DNA of 41,974 bases, from NCBI GenBank assembly GCA_905372135.1, contig CAJPNS010000003.1, forward strand, positions 1 to 41,974. The letters run 5' to 3'. This DNA comes from Porphyromonadaceae bacterium. GTDB lineage: Bacteria; Bacteroidota; Bacteroidia; Bacteroidales; Paludibacteraceae. Both the position numbers and the translations under genes were made by a program. Positions 24,901 to 33,611 of this stretch are shown here, in pieces (the stretch's first letter is position 1; each line of letters begins with the position of its first letter). The notes under the pieces were generated by a model. The model did no database searches and was not told the origin of the DNA. It worked only from the letters and a program-made list of their open reading frames with translations.

Positions 24901-24984
24901 TGGCTCTGAAAAAGCCAGGCTACAAAGGACATAGAAAAGAGACGAATACCTTGTCGGGGTATTCGTCTCTTTCGTTGTGTCCTT
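24901..24984. terminator. Tandem hairpins between convergent rpsI and guaB
   Basis: Hairpin 1: TGGCT/AGCCA (24901-24917). Hairpin 2 is long: AAGGACA (24925-24931) with TGTCCTT (24978-24984) outside, and a perfect 15-base stem 24936-24950 / 24958-24972 inside. There is no long T run, but the position between converging genes suggests two-way termination or transcript-end protection. Confidence 0.65.
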
Positions 24985-24995
24985 ACGATTGTAAC

Positions 24996-26453
24996 TTATA
25001 TCGTATAGTTGGGGGCTTCGACCGTAATATCCACGTCGTGCGGATGGCTCTCTTTGAGACCGGCAGACGTAATCTGCACGAAGACACCGTTGTTTTTCAG
25101 GGCTTCGATATTGGGAGTACCGCAATAGCCCATACCCGATAGCAGGCCGCCACAGAGCTGATATATAGAGTCGCTCACACTGCCCTTGTACGCCACACGT
25201 CCCTCGATACCTTCGGGTACAAGTTTTTTGGTCTGCGTGTCTTTGCTCTGGAAGTATCGGTCGGCACTACCGCGTTTCATCGCCGCCAGACTACCCATAC
25301 CGACATACACTTTGAACTTCCTGCCCTGGAATATCACCTCCTCACCGGGACTTTCCGTACAGCCGGCAAGCAGCGAACCGAGCATCACTACGTCTGCTCC
25401 CGCTGCAATGGCTTTCGCTATATCGCCGCTGAATTTGATACCTCCGTCGGCAATGAGTTTTATATCGTTCGTCTTGCAATACTCGGCAACTTCCTGTATT
25501 GCCGTTATTTGTGGTACACCCACACCTGCCACCACACGCGTGGTACAGATACTGCCGGGTCCGATACCTACTTTCACCGTGTTCACTCCGGCTTTGGCAA
25601 GCTCTTCGGCTGCACGGGCGGTAACGATATTACCTGCCACAAGGTCTATGTCGGGGAATCTGTCACGTATCTTACGAACCGTATCTATCACATTGCGGCT
25701 ATGTCCGTGTGCCGAGTCTACCGTAATCACATCGACTCCTGCATTTATCAGAGCTTCTACCCGCCGCAGAGTATCCTCGCCGACACCTACGGCAGCGCCA
25801 CATCGTAGCCGTCCCTGCTGGTCTTTGCAAGCATTTGGGTGGTTGCCGATATTATCTATATCTTTGCTGGTAATGAGCCCCACAAGTCTGTATTGATTGT
25901 CTACTATCGGCAACTTTTCGATACGATTTTTCCACAGAATCATCTTTGCCTCTTCGAGCGAAGTACCTACTTGGGCTGTAATTAGATTATCTTTGGTCAT
26001 CACCGCCTCTACCTTTGTGCTGTCGATGTTCAGATACTTGATGTCGCGGCGTGTAATCATACCCACGAGATGCCTGTCGCTGTCTACGACGGGCAGACCG
26101 CTTATGTGATAACGTTGGCAAATTTTTTCGACATCAATCAGAGTATCTTCCTTCGAGACAGTTACAGGGTTGAGTATCATACCGTTCTCGTGCCTTTTTA
26201 CCTTGTCTACTTCGGCTGCTTGGTTCTCTATACTCATATTTTTATGGATAAAACCAAGCCCTCCCTCACGTGCCATAGCTATTGCCATAGCCGATTCGGT
26301 TACGGTGTCCATTGCTGCACTCACGATAGGCACGTTCAACTTTATATTTTTGGTAAGAAAAGTCGAAATATTCACCTCGCTCGGTAAAATCTCCGAGTAC
26401 TGCGGCACAAGCAGTACATCGTCAAACGTCAGTCCTGTTTTCATATCATTCAT
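24996..26453 (-). CDS. guaB: Inosine-5'-monophosphate dehydrogenase
   Basis: Oxidises IMP to XMP, the committed step to GMP. 485 residues. The barrel starts TGLTFDDVLLVPQYSE; a pair of CBS domains fills about 92-205 (NPVTVSKEDTLIDVEK.., VMTKDNLITAQVGTSLEEAK). The catalytic loop GPGSICTTR has Cys303; then MLGSLLAG, the flap region and SAGLKESHPHDV near the end. Starts 16 bases after purB and is co-transcribed with it, so IMP/AMP and GMP branches share one transcript. An ATG three codons in (26444) is an alternative start. Confidence 0.97.
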   Translation of the reverse strand: MNDMKTGLTFDDVLLVPQYSEILPSEVNISTFLTKNIKLNVPIVSAAMDTVTESAMAIAMAREGGLGFIHKNMSIENQAAEVDKVKRHENGMILNPVTVSKEDTLIDVEKICQRYHISGLPVVDSDRHLVGMITRRDIKYLNIDSTKVEAVMTKDNLITAQVGTSLEEAKMILWKNRIEKLPIVDNQYRLVGLITSKDIDNIGNHPNACKDQQGRLRCGAAVGVGEDTLRRVEALINAGVDVITVDSAHGHSRNVIDTVRKIRDRFPDIDLVAGNIVTARAAEELAKAGVNTVKVGIGPGSICTTRVVAGVGVPQITAIQEVAEYCKTNDIKLIADGGIKFSGDIAKAIAAGADVVMLGSLLAGCTESPGEEVIFQGRKFKVYVGMGSLAAMKRGSADRYFQSKDTQTKKLVPEGIEGRVAYKGSVSDSIYQLCGGLLSGMGYCGTPNIEALKNNGVFVQITSAGLKESHPHDVDITVEAPNYTI

Positions 26454-26469
26454 CCCTTTATGTTTTTAC

Positions 26470-27765
26470 TTATTTTATTCCGCCTCTTTCGAGTATGTAA
26501 TCTACGTTTTTCAGATAATAGTCGAGAGTAAAACAGCCGTTAAGTTCCGTTTCGGACAACAACGACATAACTTTTTGATTGGCAGCCAACAACTCTTGAT
26601 AATCAAGCTGTTTTGCATAAGCCTCCATAGCTATCGGCTGTACGGTATCGTAAGCCTCCTCTCTCGACAGTCCTTTGGCAATCAGAGCATTCATCACACG
26701 CTGAGCAAAAATTATCTTCTTTGTCCTGTATATGTTATCGAGCATATTTTGCGGGAATACAACGAGGTTTTCCAGAATACCTTTCAGACGCATAAGCATA
26801 TAATCGAGCAACATAGTAGCGTCGGGCAATATTATTCGTTCGGTAGCCGAGTGCGAAATATCGCGTTCGTGCCACAGAGCCACGTTTTCGTAGAATGTCG
26901 CCATATACCCGCGCATCACTCTGGCACAACCGCATATATTCTCGGCACTTATGGGATTACGCTTGTGAGGCATAGCCGACGAACCTTTTTGCCCTTTGCC
27001 GAAATTCTCTTCGACTTCGTGCACCTCGGTACGCTGTAAGTTGCGTATCTCCAAAGCAATTTGCTCCAATGTTGCAGCAACGACGGCGAGCGTCGCCATA
27101 TAATATGCGTGGCGGTCGCGCTGTATCACCTGTGTCGAGACCTCGGCGTGCGATATACCGAGCTTACGACAGACATACTCTTCCACAAATGGCGGTATAT
27201 TGGCAAAGTTGCCTACTGCTCCGCTCATCTTGCCGCACTCTATATCACGACGAGCAGCACGGAAACGCTCTAAATTGCGACTCATCTCCGAGTGCCAGAG
27301 AGCAAATTTCAGTCCGAAACTCGTAATATCGGCGTGTATGCCGTGTGTACGTCCTATGCAGGGAGTGTCTTTATATTTTAGAGCCTGTACTCTAAGCACT
27401 TCTATAAACTGCTCTATATCTGTAAGTAATATGTCGTTTGCCTGTTTTATAAGATATCCGTTGGCTGTATCTACTACGTCTGTAGAGGTAAGCCCGTAAT
27501 GTACCCACTTGCGTTCGTCGCCCAGACTCTCCGATACGGCACGCGTAAAAGCAACTATATCGTGCTTCGTCTGCTGCTCTATCTCGTATATTCGAGGTAT
27601 CGAAAATTTGGCGTTTGCCCACAGTTTCTCGATATCTTCTTTGGGCACTACTCCGAGTTCGCTCCACGCTTCGGCAGCGTACAACTCTACTTTGAGATAT
27701 GCTCCGAATTTATTTTCTTCTGTCCAAACCGCCCTCATCTGAGGACGTGAGTATCTGTCTATCAT
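26470..27765 (-). CDS. purB: Adenylosuccinate lyase
   Basis: Acts twice in purine synthesis: SAICAR to AICAR and adenylosuccinate to AMP. 431 residues from ATG at 27765 (MIDRYSRPQMRAVWTEENK); a further open stretch upstream runs through the leader hairpin and is rejected. Family features: TSTDVVDTA, the general-acid region GRTHGIHAD (His141) and the signature GSSAMPHKRNP (about 261-271) with the catalytic Ser. It is the first gene of purB-guaB. The leader holds a GC-rich hairpin followed by U-rich sequence. Confidence 0.96.
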   Translation of the reverse strand: MIDRYSRPQMRAVWTEENKFGAYLKVELYAAEAWSELGVVPKEDIEKLWANAKFSIPRIYEIEQQTKHDIVAFTRAVSESLGDERKWVHYGLTSTDVVDTANGYLIKQANDILLTDIEQFIEVLRVQALKYKDTPCIGRTHGIHADITSFGLKFALWHSEMSRNLERFRAARRDIECGKMSGAVGNFANIPPFVEEYVCRKLGISHAEVSTQVIQRDRHAYYMATLAVVAATLEQIALEIRNLQRTEVHEVEENFGKGQKGSSAMPHKRNPISAENICGCARVMRGYMATFYENVALWHERDISHSATERIILPDATMLLDYMLMRLKGILENLVVFPQNMLDNIYRTKKIIFAQRVMNALIAKGLSREEAYDTVQPIAMEAYAKQLDYQELLAANQKVMSLLSETELNGCFTLDYYLKNVDYILERGGIK

Positions 27766-27803
27766 TACTATGTGTATTTTATTTAGTTTTAATATAAAAC
27801 AAA

Positions 27804-27829
27804 GAGCAACCCGCCGTAGCAGGTTACTC
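27804..27829 (-). promoter_or_regulatory. Hairpin with UACG-type loop in the purB leader (possible attenuator)
   Basis: On the minus strand GAGTAACCTGC pairs along all 11 bases (three G-T pairs) with GCGGGTTGCTC around a TACG loop, then TTTGTTTTAT. It sits between the probable promoter (27886-27893) and the purB ATG. Shape and place suit a transcription attenuator. Confidence 0.55.
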
Positions 27830-27885
27830 CCAAACAAAAACTATGAAAACAATTTTTTAACAATTAACATCAATTAATTTCGGCA

Positions 27886-27893
27886 CAAAGGTA
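27886..27893 (-). promoter_or_regulatory. -7 promoter element of purB-guaB
   Basis: Minus-strand TACCTTTG, an exact TAnnTTTG match. The TTTG (CAAA at 27917-27920) upstream is 23 bases away, slightly long. It is back to back with the HU-like gene promoter. Confidence 0.6.
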
Positions 27894-27929
27894 GTACATT
27901 TTTTTGATACGTACATCAAAAAAAAACGT

Positions 27930-27937
27930 TAATTTTG
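27930..27937 (+). promoter_or_regulatory. -7 promoter element of the HU-like gene pair
   Basis: TAATTTTG matches TAnnTTTG; TTTG at 27903-27906 lies 23 bases upstream. Transcript start near 27944, about 36 bases before the ATG at 27980, so an upstream in-frame ATG at 27935-27951 region is unlikely to be used. Confidence 0.55.
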
Positions 27938-27979
27938 CGGAAATGTATTATACTACTCATTTTAAAAATAATATCTGAT

Positions 27980-28267
27980 ATGAAAACTAATGATTTAATC
28001 GCTTCTGCCCTAAGTCAGAAAATGAAATGGAAAAAAACACAGACAAATGATGTTTTGAATGCGTTTTTAGAGATAATCCGCAAAAATCTATCGGAAAGCA
28101 ACGATATAGAACTCTTGGATATAGGTCTCCTCGAAAATCGGATAAAAGAGCAAAAAATCATAGTCAACCCCAAGACACACAGAAAGATATTGTATCCTCC
28201 CAAAAATGTTTTGGAATTGAAAGTATCAAAGCAGTTACAAGAACATTTAAAAACAATAGAAAAATGA
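27980..28267 (+). CDS. HU/IHF-family DNA-binding protein, small
   Basis: 95 residues from MKTNDLIASALSQ at 27980. The fold pattern matches HU/IHF: helix-turn-helix-like N-terminal dimerisation part (LSQKMKWKKTQTNDVLNAFLEIIRKNL), then the beta arm with VNPKTHRKILYPPKNV, where the HU family has a RNPxTG..IxIPA arm that inserts into the DNA minor groove. It is divergent: the conserved Gly before the arm and the usual intercalating proline pattern are altered (KTHRKILYPP). Its stop overlaps the ATG of the next gene (ATGA), so the two are made together, perhaps as two subunits of a heterodimer. Confidence 0.8.
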   Translation: MKTNDLIASALSQKMKWKKTQTNDVLNAFLEIIRKNLSESNDIELLDIGLLENRIKEQKIIVNPKTHRKILYPPKNVLELKVSKQLQEHLKTIEK

Positions 28268-29352
28268 AGACAATTACGAAAGAAAATATTATCAAGCAGT
28301 TGTCGGAGCAGACAAACCTGCCACAGGAGCAAATAGAGATATTTGTCGAAAAACTCAATAGCACCATAATAGAAAAACTTGAGACAGATAAGTCTGTGAA
28401 TATAGAAGGTTTGGGAGTATTACGGCTTGTGTGGTCTAACTATCACAAGAATACAAAACTACGTGAAGGAGAGCCCACCGAATTTTATAAACTCAGATTC
28501 GAAGCAGAGGAGCAAATAAAAGAGCTTGTAAACAAGGAATTTGGCTTTCTTACGCCCGTAGATATTACGGAAACATCGGAAGATATACCTCTGAATGCCC
28601 TATCGAAGCAGGCAGAAGAGATAAAAGATATTTTGTCGGAAATACAAGAAGTAGACATTGAGGCGATCGCCCATACCGAATCGGGTACGAGTAGTATTGT
28701 CGTCGAGGCAAATAGCATCGTGATAGAGAGCGATATATCCGAGAGTCCGAAAGCCGACACGACAACGACCGAGTATAACGAGCCTCTAAATGCCATATTG
28801 TCGGCACATAAAGCATCTGAAACAGACGCCAATACAGATACCACAGAAAACTATTCGAGCGATGATGTAGAGGAAAAAGATTCTCGTCGGTGGCTATGGA
28901 TATTGCTTATATCCATAGGAGTAGTAATACTTGTGGGGCTATTCGTATTTTTCAACAACAAATACAACTTCGTTGATTTCGGTATGTTACTCGGCAGTAA
29001 AACAGAGCAAACTATTGATGAGGAGGCAGTTACCGATGACGTCGATAGTGTGGCGATGAAAAACACCGATAAAGACACGCTATTCTTCGAGAATAGGATA
29101 TACGATGAATTTATTGATACCGTGAAGGTTACCGAGGGGATTACATTGACACAACTCTCATTGAAATATTATGGCAATAAGGCATTTTGGGTATATATAT
29201 ACGAGGCTAATCGAGATATACTACGGAGTGCCAATCACATATCACTTGGAGCAGCGATAAAAATACCTTCGATGCCTAGTGTTTTCATCGATCCGAACGA
29301 TACGTTTATAATGAATAGCGTTAAAAAATTAGAAAATCGTTATGTTCGGTAA
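28264..29352 (+). CDS. Membrane protein with HU-like DNA-binding, transmembrane and LysM-like domains
   Basis: 362 residues in three parts. Residues 1-92 are HU/IHF-like (MKTITKENIIKQLSEQTNLP, VNIEGLGVLRLVWSNYH). Residues 93-205 are an acidic, Ser/Thr-rich linker. A single membrane helix follows at 210-230, with SRR before it, predicting a cytoplasmic N-terminus and periplasmic C-terminus. Residues 287-336 look like LysM, a peptidoglycan-binding fold (VTEGITLTQLSLKYYGNKAFW, YIYEANRDIL, GAAIKIP). It overlaps the small HU-like gene by four bases. It could hold DNA at the inner membrane while touching the wall; that is inference. The LysM may instead bind another glycan or be structural. Confidence 0.82.
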   Translation: MKTITKENIIKQLSEQTNLPQEQIEIFVEKLNSTIIEKLETDKSVNIEGLGVLRLVWSNYHKNTKLREGEPTEFYKLRFEAEEQIKELVNKEFGFLTPVDITETSEDIPLNALSKQAEEIKDILSEIQEVDIEAIAHTESGTSSIVVEANSIVIESDISESPKADTTTTEYNEPLNAILSAHKASETDANTDTTENYSSDDVEEKDSRRWLWILLISIGVVILVGLFVFFNNKYNFVDFGMLLGSKTEQTIDEEAVTDDVDSVAMKNTDKDTLFFENRIYDEFIDTVKVTEGITLTQLSLKYYGNKAFWVYIYEANRDILRSANHISLGAAIKIPSMPSVFIDPNDTFIMNSVKKLENRYVR

Positions 29353-29369
29353 TATTTTTCGGCAGAATA

Positions 29370-29401
29370 TTTGTGATTGTATTCGAAAATGATTATTTTT
29401 G
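29370..29401 (+). promoter_or_regulatory. Promoter of the large surface protein gene
   Basis: TTTG (29370-29373), 20 bases, then TATTTTTG (29394-29401). Start expected near 29408, 55 bases before the ATG. Confidence 0.7.
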
Positions 29402-29462
29402 CCACGAATTATTTTTCATAACATATATAATCTTATTTATTAACTAATAAATCGATAACACA

Positions 29463-31946
29463 ATGAGACTAAGAATTACATTTCTGTTGTTACTTGCTTT
29501 GTTGATATTTCCGAAGCATGCTAACGCAAATTGTCCTTTTGTTACGTCAAATGTGCAAGTATCACATACAGCCGTACCTCAGCCGGGTATTGTGATTACG
29601 TGGCTACCCGATATTGCAAATCTGGGTGTCACTAAGTATGATATCGTCTTGGAGCTTACTATCACTACTCCACATAGGTTCGATACTATTCATTCGGGGA
29701 TACAGCCGTCTCGCTTTATTCCATATTCGGCACTATGTAACGGTGAATATCTATTGTCTATCATTACGATATGCCCCGACGGGACGAGGAGCGTACCTTC
29801 TACTCCGATAAACTTATCGATTATTTCCGATAAGGCTTGCTATCTTGGTACCACCATCTGTCCGGGAGTTACTATCGATGCTTCCTCTATCGACCTTATG
29901 AGCGGCACTAAGAAGATTACCATCCCATGCGACCAGACACAGTACACGCTAAAGCCGGAACTAAAGGTAGTAGGTGGTTCTATCGTAGACTATGCTGTGA
30001 AGCCGATACCATTCTCGCCGCCTTATCCGCTTACCGACGGAGACGATATCCCACTCGACCAAGACGATAAATTTTCGGGTATCACGTATCTGCCGTTTAG
30101 ATTCTGTTTTTATGAAAACATTTACAACCAGCTGCTTATGGGACCAAACGGCTTCTTGTCGTTCAATACCCAGTATGCAAATCAGAGTTGTGGATTTTCG
30201 TTTGCCGCGTATAATACGAACTTGCCCATATCAAATTTCGGTATGCCCAATTACGATTGGCGAAATGCGATATATGGAGTATTCGAAGATATAGACCCTC
30301 GTAAAGCCAAAGAGTCGGGTGTAGGGTCTTTCAAATGGGGTATTCGCGGAAATGCACCGTGTAGAGTATTTGTGAATTCGTATTTTGATATTCCACTTTT
30401 CTTGCACAACGAACTCAGACAGTCGTATCAGATTGTGTTATATGAAGGCACGAATATTATAGACGTGTATGTACAGAAAAGAAATCTGCCTATTTCGTGG
30501 AATGGTAGAAAAGGGATAATCGGTGTACAAAACAAAGATGGTACCAAGGCTACTTGTGCTCCCGGAAGAAATATGACCGACCTATGGTCGACAAAAGGTG
30601 CAAACGGTAAAAATCAACCCGAGGCTTGGAGGTTTGTACCTGTTACTCAAGACAAAAGATACACTATGACCTGGACTGATATGAACGGCAGGATATTAGG
30701 AAGAGGAGACTCTATTACTGTCGATTGCCGCAATTTCGTGAGAAACAAAATCATAGCCAACCTCGAAGTAGAGCCTTGTAGCGGAGGTAAGAGCGTATAT
30801 AGAGACACGGTAATATTAGGCTTCAACAAAGCCGAACAAATCCAATACGATACCATCTGTCAGACAGAGCCTTACAAAAAAAACGGATGGGACATACCAC
30901 CTCAATACATAGTAGGCGACTATGAGTTTTTCAGGTCTGCATCGGGGCTTGTCGATAACTTCTGCGGATGCGACACCGTATTTACTCTCAGACTTAGGGT
31001 AAACAAACGTCCGACTACGGATACTGCCGTCATGGCTTGCTTAGGCGATACCGTATGGCTCGGCAATAAATTCTCGTTGGGAAGAGGTGTCTTGCTCGAT
31101 ACTATCAAAAACAGCAACAAGTGCGATAGTATAATAATAATGAACGTACAACGTTATCCGTCGACATCGGCTGCCCTAAAAAACATACCCGAAATATGTG
31201 CTAACGCTGGTTCGTTTGTACTTAGTTTTGCCAAGACTTTGGGAGATATCATCCCGTCGCAATACAAAATCGATTTCGACGCCGCAGCAGAAGCAGCCGG
31301 CTTTGTAGACCAATCGGGAACGTTCGATACTACCACATACAATCTGACTGTCTCGATGCCTGCTAGGGTATATCCCGATACATATTGTGCGGACATTTCG
31401 TTTGTCGATACAACATACAATTGCGAAGGTTCTGCCTTTAAACTCTGCTTCGATGTCTACTATCCGGACACTATAATGCAGCAGAAATGGGGCGATGTTA
31501 TAGCTCTGAAAAACAAGCATTACAATGGAGGTTTCGAAATAGCCGGCATACAGTGGTACAAAGATATCGACGGTATACCGACACCTATCGAAGGACAGAC
31601 TAAGGGTACTCTACAGACCGGAGTCACCAAAGGGTCTTCGTATAGGGTAGAAATCACACGTCCCGATGGAACTAAGATGTTGTCGTGTCCGTTGTTGATA
31701 ACAGACGGCAAACCATCGCGACCGGTAATAGTGATAAGCGACAATATTATATCTATATTCCTCGGCAGAGGTAAGTCTATCGTAAATATCTGGACTGTAA
31801 GTGGCATACTGCTCAGAACATCGCAGGTAAATGCTCCTTCTTACGAGATGTCGGTTCCCGAAGCAGATGGTACTTATCTGCTCGAAGTCATCACAGAAGA
31901 TGGCTCAAGAGAGGTGAAGCCTCTGGTAATCAATAGAGGTAGATAG
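29463..31946 (+). CDS. Large secreted/surface protein with nidogen-like domain, function unknown
   Basis: 827 residues. A signal peptide ends near KHANA (about residue 22). An Fn3-like region follows (YDIVLELTI.., GEYLLSIITICPDGT). At about 195-350 is a nidogen-like segment typical of Bacteroidota adhesins: LLMGPNGFLSFNTQ, GVFEDIDP, SYQIVLYEGTNIIDVYV and GVQNKDG. Several DTI/CDTVFTLRLRVN repeats follow, as in gliding or adhesion proteins. The last 75 residues (IFLGRGKSIVNIWTVSGILLR.., DGTYLLEV) resemble the type IX secretion tail but lack its YPNP motif. Many Cys pairs suggest disulfides. I do not recognise a specific function. It has its own promoter and terminator. Confidence 0.75.
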   Translation: MRLRITFLLLLALLIFPKHANANCPFVTSNVQVSHTAVPQPGIVITWLPDIANLGVTKYDIVLELTITTPHRFDTIHSGIQPSRFIPYSALCNGEYLLSIITICPDGTRSVPSTPINLSIISDKACYLGTTICPGVTIDASSIDLMSGTKKITIPCDQTQYTLKPELKVVGGSIVDYAVKPIPFSPPYPLTDGDDIPLDQDDKFSGITYLPFRFCFYENIYNQLLMGPNGFLSFNTQYANQSCGFSFAAYNTNLPISNFGMPNYDWRNAIYGVFEDIDPRKAKESGVGSFKWGIRGNAPCRVFVNSYFDIPLFLHNELRQSYQIVLYEGTNIIDVYVQKRNLPISWNGRKGIIGVQNKDGTKATCAPGRNMTDLWSTKGANGKNQPEAWRFVPVTQDKRYTMTWTDMNGRILGRGDSITVDCRNFVRNKIIANLEVEPCSGGKSVYRDTVILGFNKAEQIQYDTICQTEPYKKNGWDIPPQYIVGDYEFFRSASGLVDNFCGCDTVFTLRLRVNKRPTTDTAVMACLGDTVWLGNKFSLGRGVLLDTIKNSNKCDSIIIMNVQRYPSTSAALKNIPEICANAGSFVLSFAKTLGDIIPSQYKIDFDAAAEAAGFVDQSGTFDTTTYNLTVSMPARVYPDTYCADISFVDTTYNCEGSAFKLCFDVYYPDTIMQQKWGDVIALKNKHYNGGFEIAGIQWYKDIDGIPTPIEGQTKGTLQTGVTKGSSYRVEITRPDGTKMLSCPLLITDGKPSRPVIVISDNIISIFLGRGKSIVNIWTVSGILLRTSQVNAPSYEMSVPEADGTYLLEVITEDGSREVKPLVINRGR

Positions 31947-31978
31947 GCGTTTTTCGAAGAAAAAAATGTTGGTTAAAT

Positions 31979-32018
31979 AAAAGGGACTCCTCCAAAGAAA
32001 TAGGGGAGTCTCTTTTGT
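31979..32018 (+). terminator. Intrinsic terminator after the large surface protein gene
   Basis: AAAAGGGACTCC (31979-31990) pairs with GGAGTCTCTTTT (32005-32016), with one G-T pair, followed by TTTTG. Confidence 0.85.
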
Positions 32019-32120
32019 ATATCGTATTCAGGCAAGTGGGTAGACTATCGACTACTCGGTATCTACGATAGTGAAAGATAAGGGTATATGGCGTTTGCCG
32101 ATAATATTAGTAGATTTGGA

Positions 32121-32151
32121 TTGTGAGTTTGAGATAAAAATATTACCTTTG
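32121..32151 (+). promoter_or_regulatory. Promoter of glyA
   Basis: TTG (32121-32123), 20 bases, then TACCTTTG (32144-32151). Start near 32158, about 60 bases before the ATG. Confidence 0.7.
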
Positions 32152-32219
32152 TAAGTCTTTTTAATAGACCATAGTAGAGTGATATTAGACAGGTATTTAA
32201 TTATAAATCATAAAAATAT

Positions 32220-33500
32220 ATGAAAAGAGACACAAAAATCTTCGAGTTAATCGAGCAGGAACGCAACCGTCAGTTGCACGGTATAGAGCTTATCGCTTCT
32301 GAAAACTTCGTTAGCGAGCAGGTGATGCAGGCTATGGGAAGTGTTATGACCAACAAGTATGCCGAAGGCTACCCGGGCAAACGTTATTATGGCGGCTGCC
32401 AGGTAGTGGATATGAGCGAGCAGTTGGCTATCGACCGTATAAAAGAGATATTCGGAGCCGAATGGGCTAACGTACAGCCACACTCCGGTGCACAGGCTAA
32501 TATGGCTGTGTTTATGTCGTGCCTCAATGCAGGCGACAAATTCCTCGGTCTGAACCTCTCGCACGGCGGACACCTCTCGCACGGCTCCCCCGTCAACTTC
32601 TCGGGGCTTAACTACAAAGCACTGGAATACAACGTAAAAGAGTCCGACGGACGTGTCGACTACGACCAGCTCGAACAGATAGCCAAAGCCGAACGCCCAA
32701 AACTTATCGTGGCAGGAGCCTCGGCTTATTCTCGCGAATGGGACTATGCACGTATCCGCAAAGTAGCCGACGAAATCGGTGCTATCTTTATGGTGGATAT
32801 GGCTCACCCCGCAGGTCTTATCGCTGCCGGATTGCTCGAAAATCCTCTCAAACACGCACACGTGGTAACGTCTACCACCCATAAGACACTCAGAGGTCCC
32901 CGCGGAGGTATTATACTCTTGGGCAAAGACTTCCCCAACCCTTGGGGCAAGACTACCCCGAAGGGCGAGGTTAAGATGATGTCGGCGATACTCGACAGTG
33001 CCGTCTTCCCCGGTGTACAGGGCGGACCACTCGAACACGTCATCGCCGCCAAAGCAGTATCGTTCTACGAAGCGCTGCAGCCCGAATATATCACCTATCA
33101 GAAGCAGGTGAAAAAGAACGCATCGGTCATGGCACAGGCATTCGTCGATAAAGGATACAAAATAATATCGGGCGGCACCGACAACCACTGTATGTTGCTC
33201 GACCTCCGCTCCAAATTCCCTGACCTTACGGGTAAAGCTGCCGAGAAAGCGTTGGTGGCTGCCGATATTACGACGAACAAAAATATGGTACCCTTCGATA
33301 GCCGCAGTCCGTTTATGACCTCGGGTCTGAGGTTCGGTACGCCCGCTATCACTACGCGTGGAGCGAAAGAAGACTTTATGCCTCAGATAGTAGAGCTTAT
33401 CGATACCGTACTCTCCGACCACGAAAACGAAGCGACTATCACAGCTGTACGACAGAAAGTCAATTCGCTGATGAAAGATATGCCTCTGTTTGCTTGGTAA
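32220..33500 (+). CDS. glyA: Serine hydroxymethyltransferase
   Basis: PLP enzyme that converts serine and tetrahydrofolate to glycine and methylene-tetrahydrofolate, supplying one-carbon units for purines and thymidylate. 426 residues, full length. It begins with ELIEQERNRQLHGIELIASENFVS, has NKYAEGYPGKRYYGG, QPHSGAQANMAV and the PLP lysine in STTHKTLRGPRGG. It has its own promoter and terminator, so it is a single-gene unit. Confidence 0.97.
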   Translation: MKRDTKIFELIEQERNRQLHGIELIASENFVSEQVMQAMGSVMTNKYAEGYPGKRYYGGCQVVDMSEQLAIDRIKEIFGAEWANVQPHSGAQANMAVFMSCLNAGDKFLGLNLSHGGHLSHGSPVNFSGLNYKALEYNVKESDGRVDYDQLEQIAKAERPKLIVAGASAYSREWDYARIRKVADEIGAIFMVDMAHPAGLIAAGLLENPLKHAHVVTSTTHKTLRGPRGGIILLGKDFPNPWGKTTPKGEVKMMSAILDSAVFPGVQGGPLEHVIAAKAVSFYEALQPEYITYQKQVKKNASVMAQAFVDKGYKIISGGTDNHCMLLDLRSKFPDLTGKAAEKALVAADITTNKNMVPFDSRSPFMTSGLRFGTPAITTRGAKEDFMPQIVELIDTVLSDHENEATITAVRQKVNSLMKDMPLFAW

Positions 33501-33545
33501 TAATTATTCCTATGGATTACGACCATAGAAAATAAATAAAACCTC

Positions 33546-33590
33546 AAGATAGAGACTACCCAATTAGTTTGAGCAGTCTCTATCTTTTTT
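33546..33590 (+). terminator. Intrinsic terminator after glyA
   Basis: A perfect 12-base stem AAGATAGAGACT (33546-33557) / AGTCTCTATCTT (33575-33586), followed by TTTT. Confidence 0.92.
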
Positions 33591-33611
33591 ACCGAATATT
33601 ATAATCGACAG

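Noticed and set aside
32247..33422. 391-codon minus-strand frame opposite glyA
   Set aside because: Antisense to a clear glyA gene, with no motif; a shadow of its codon bias.
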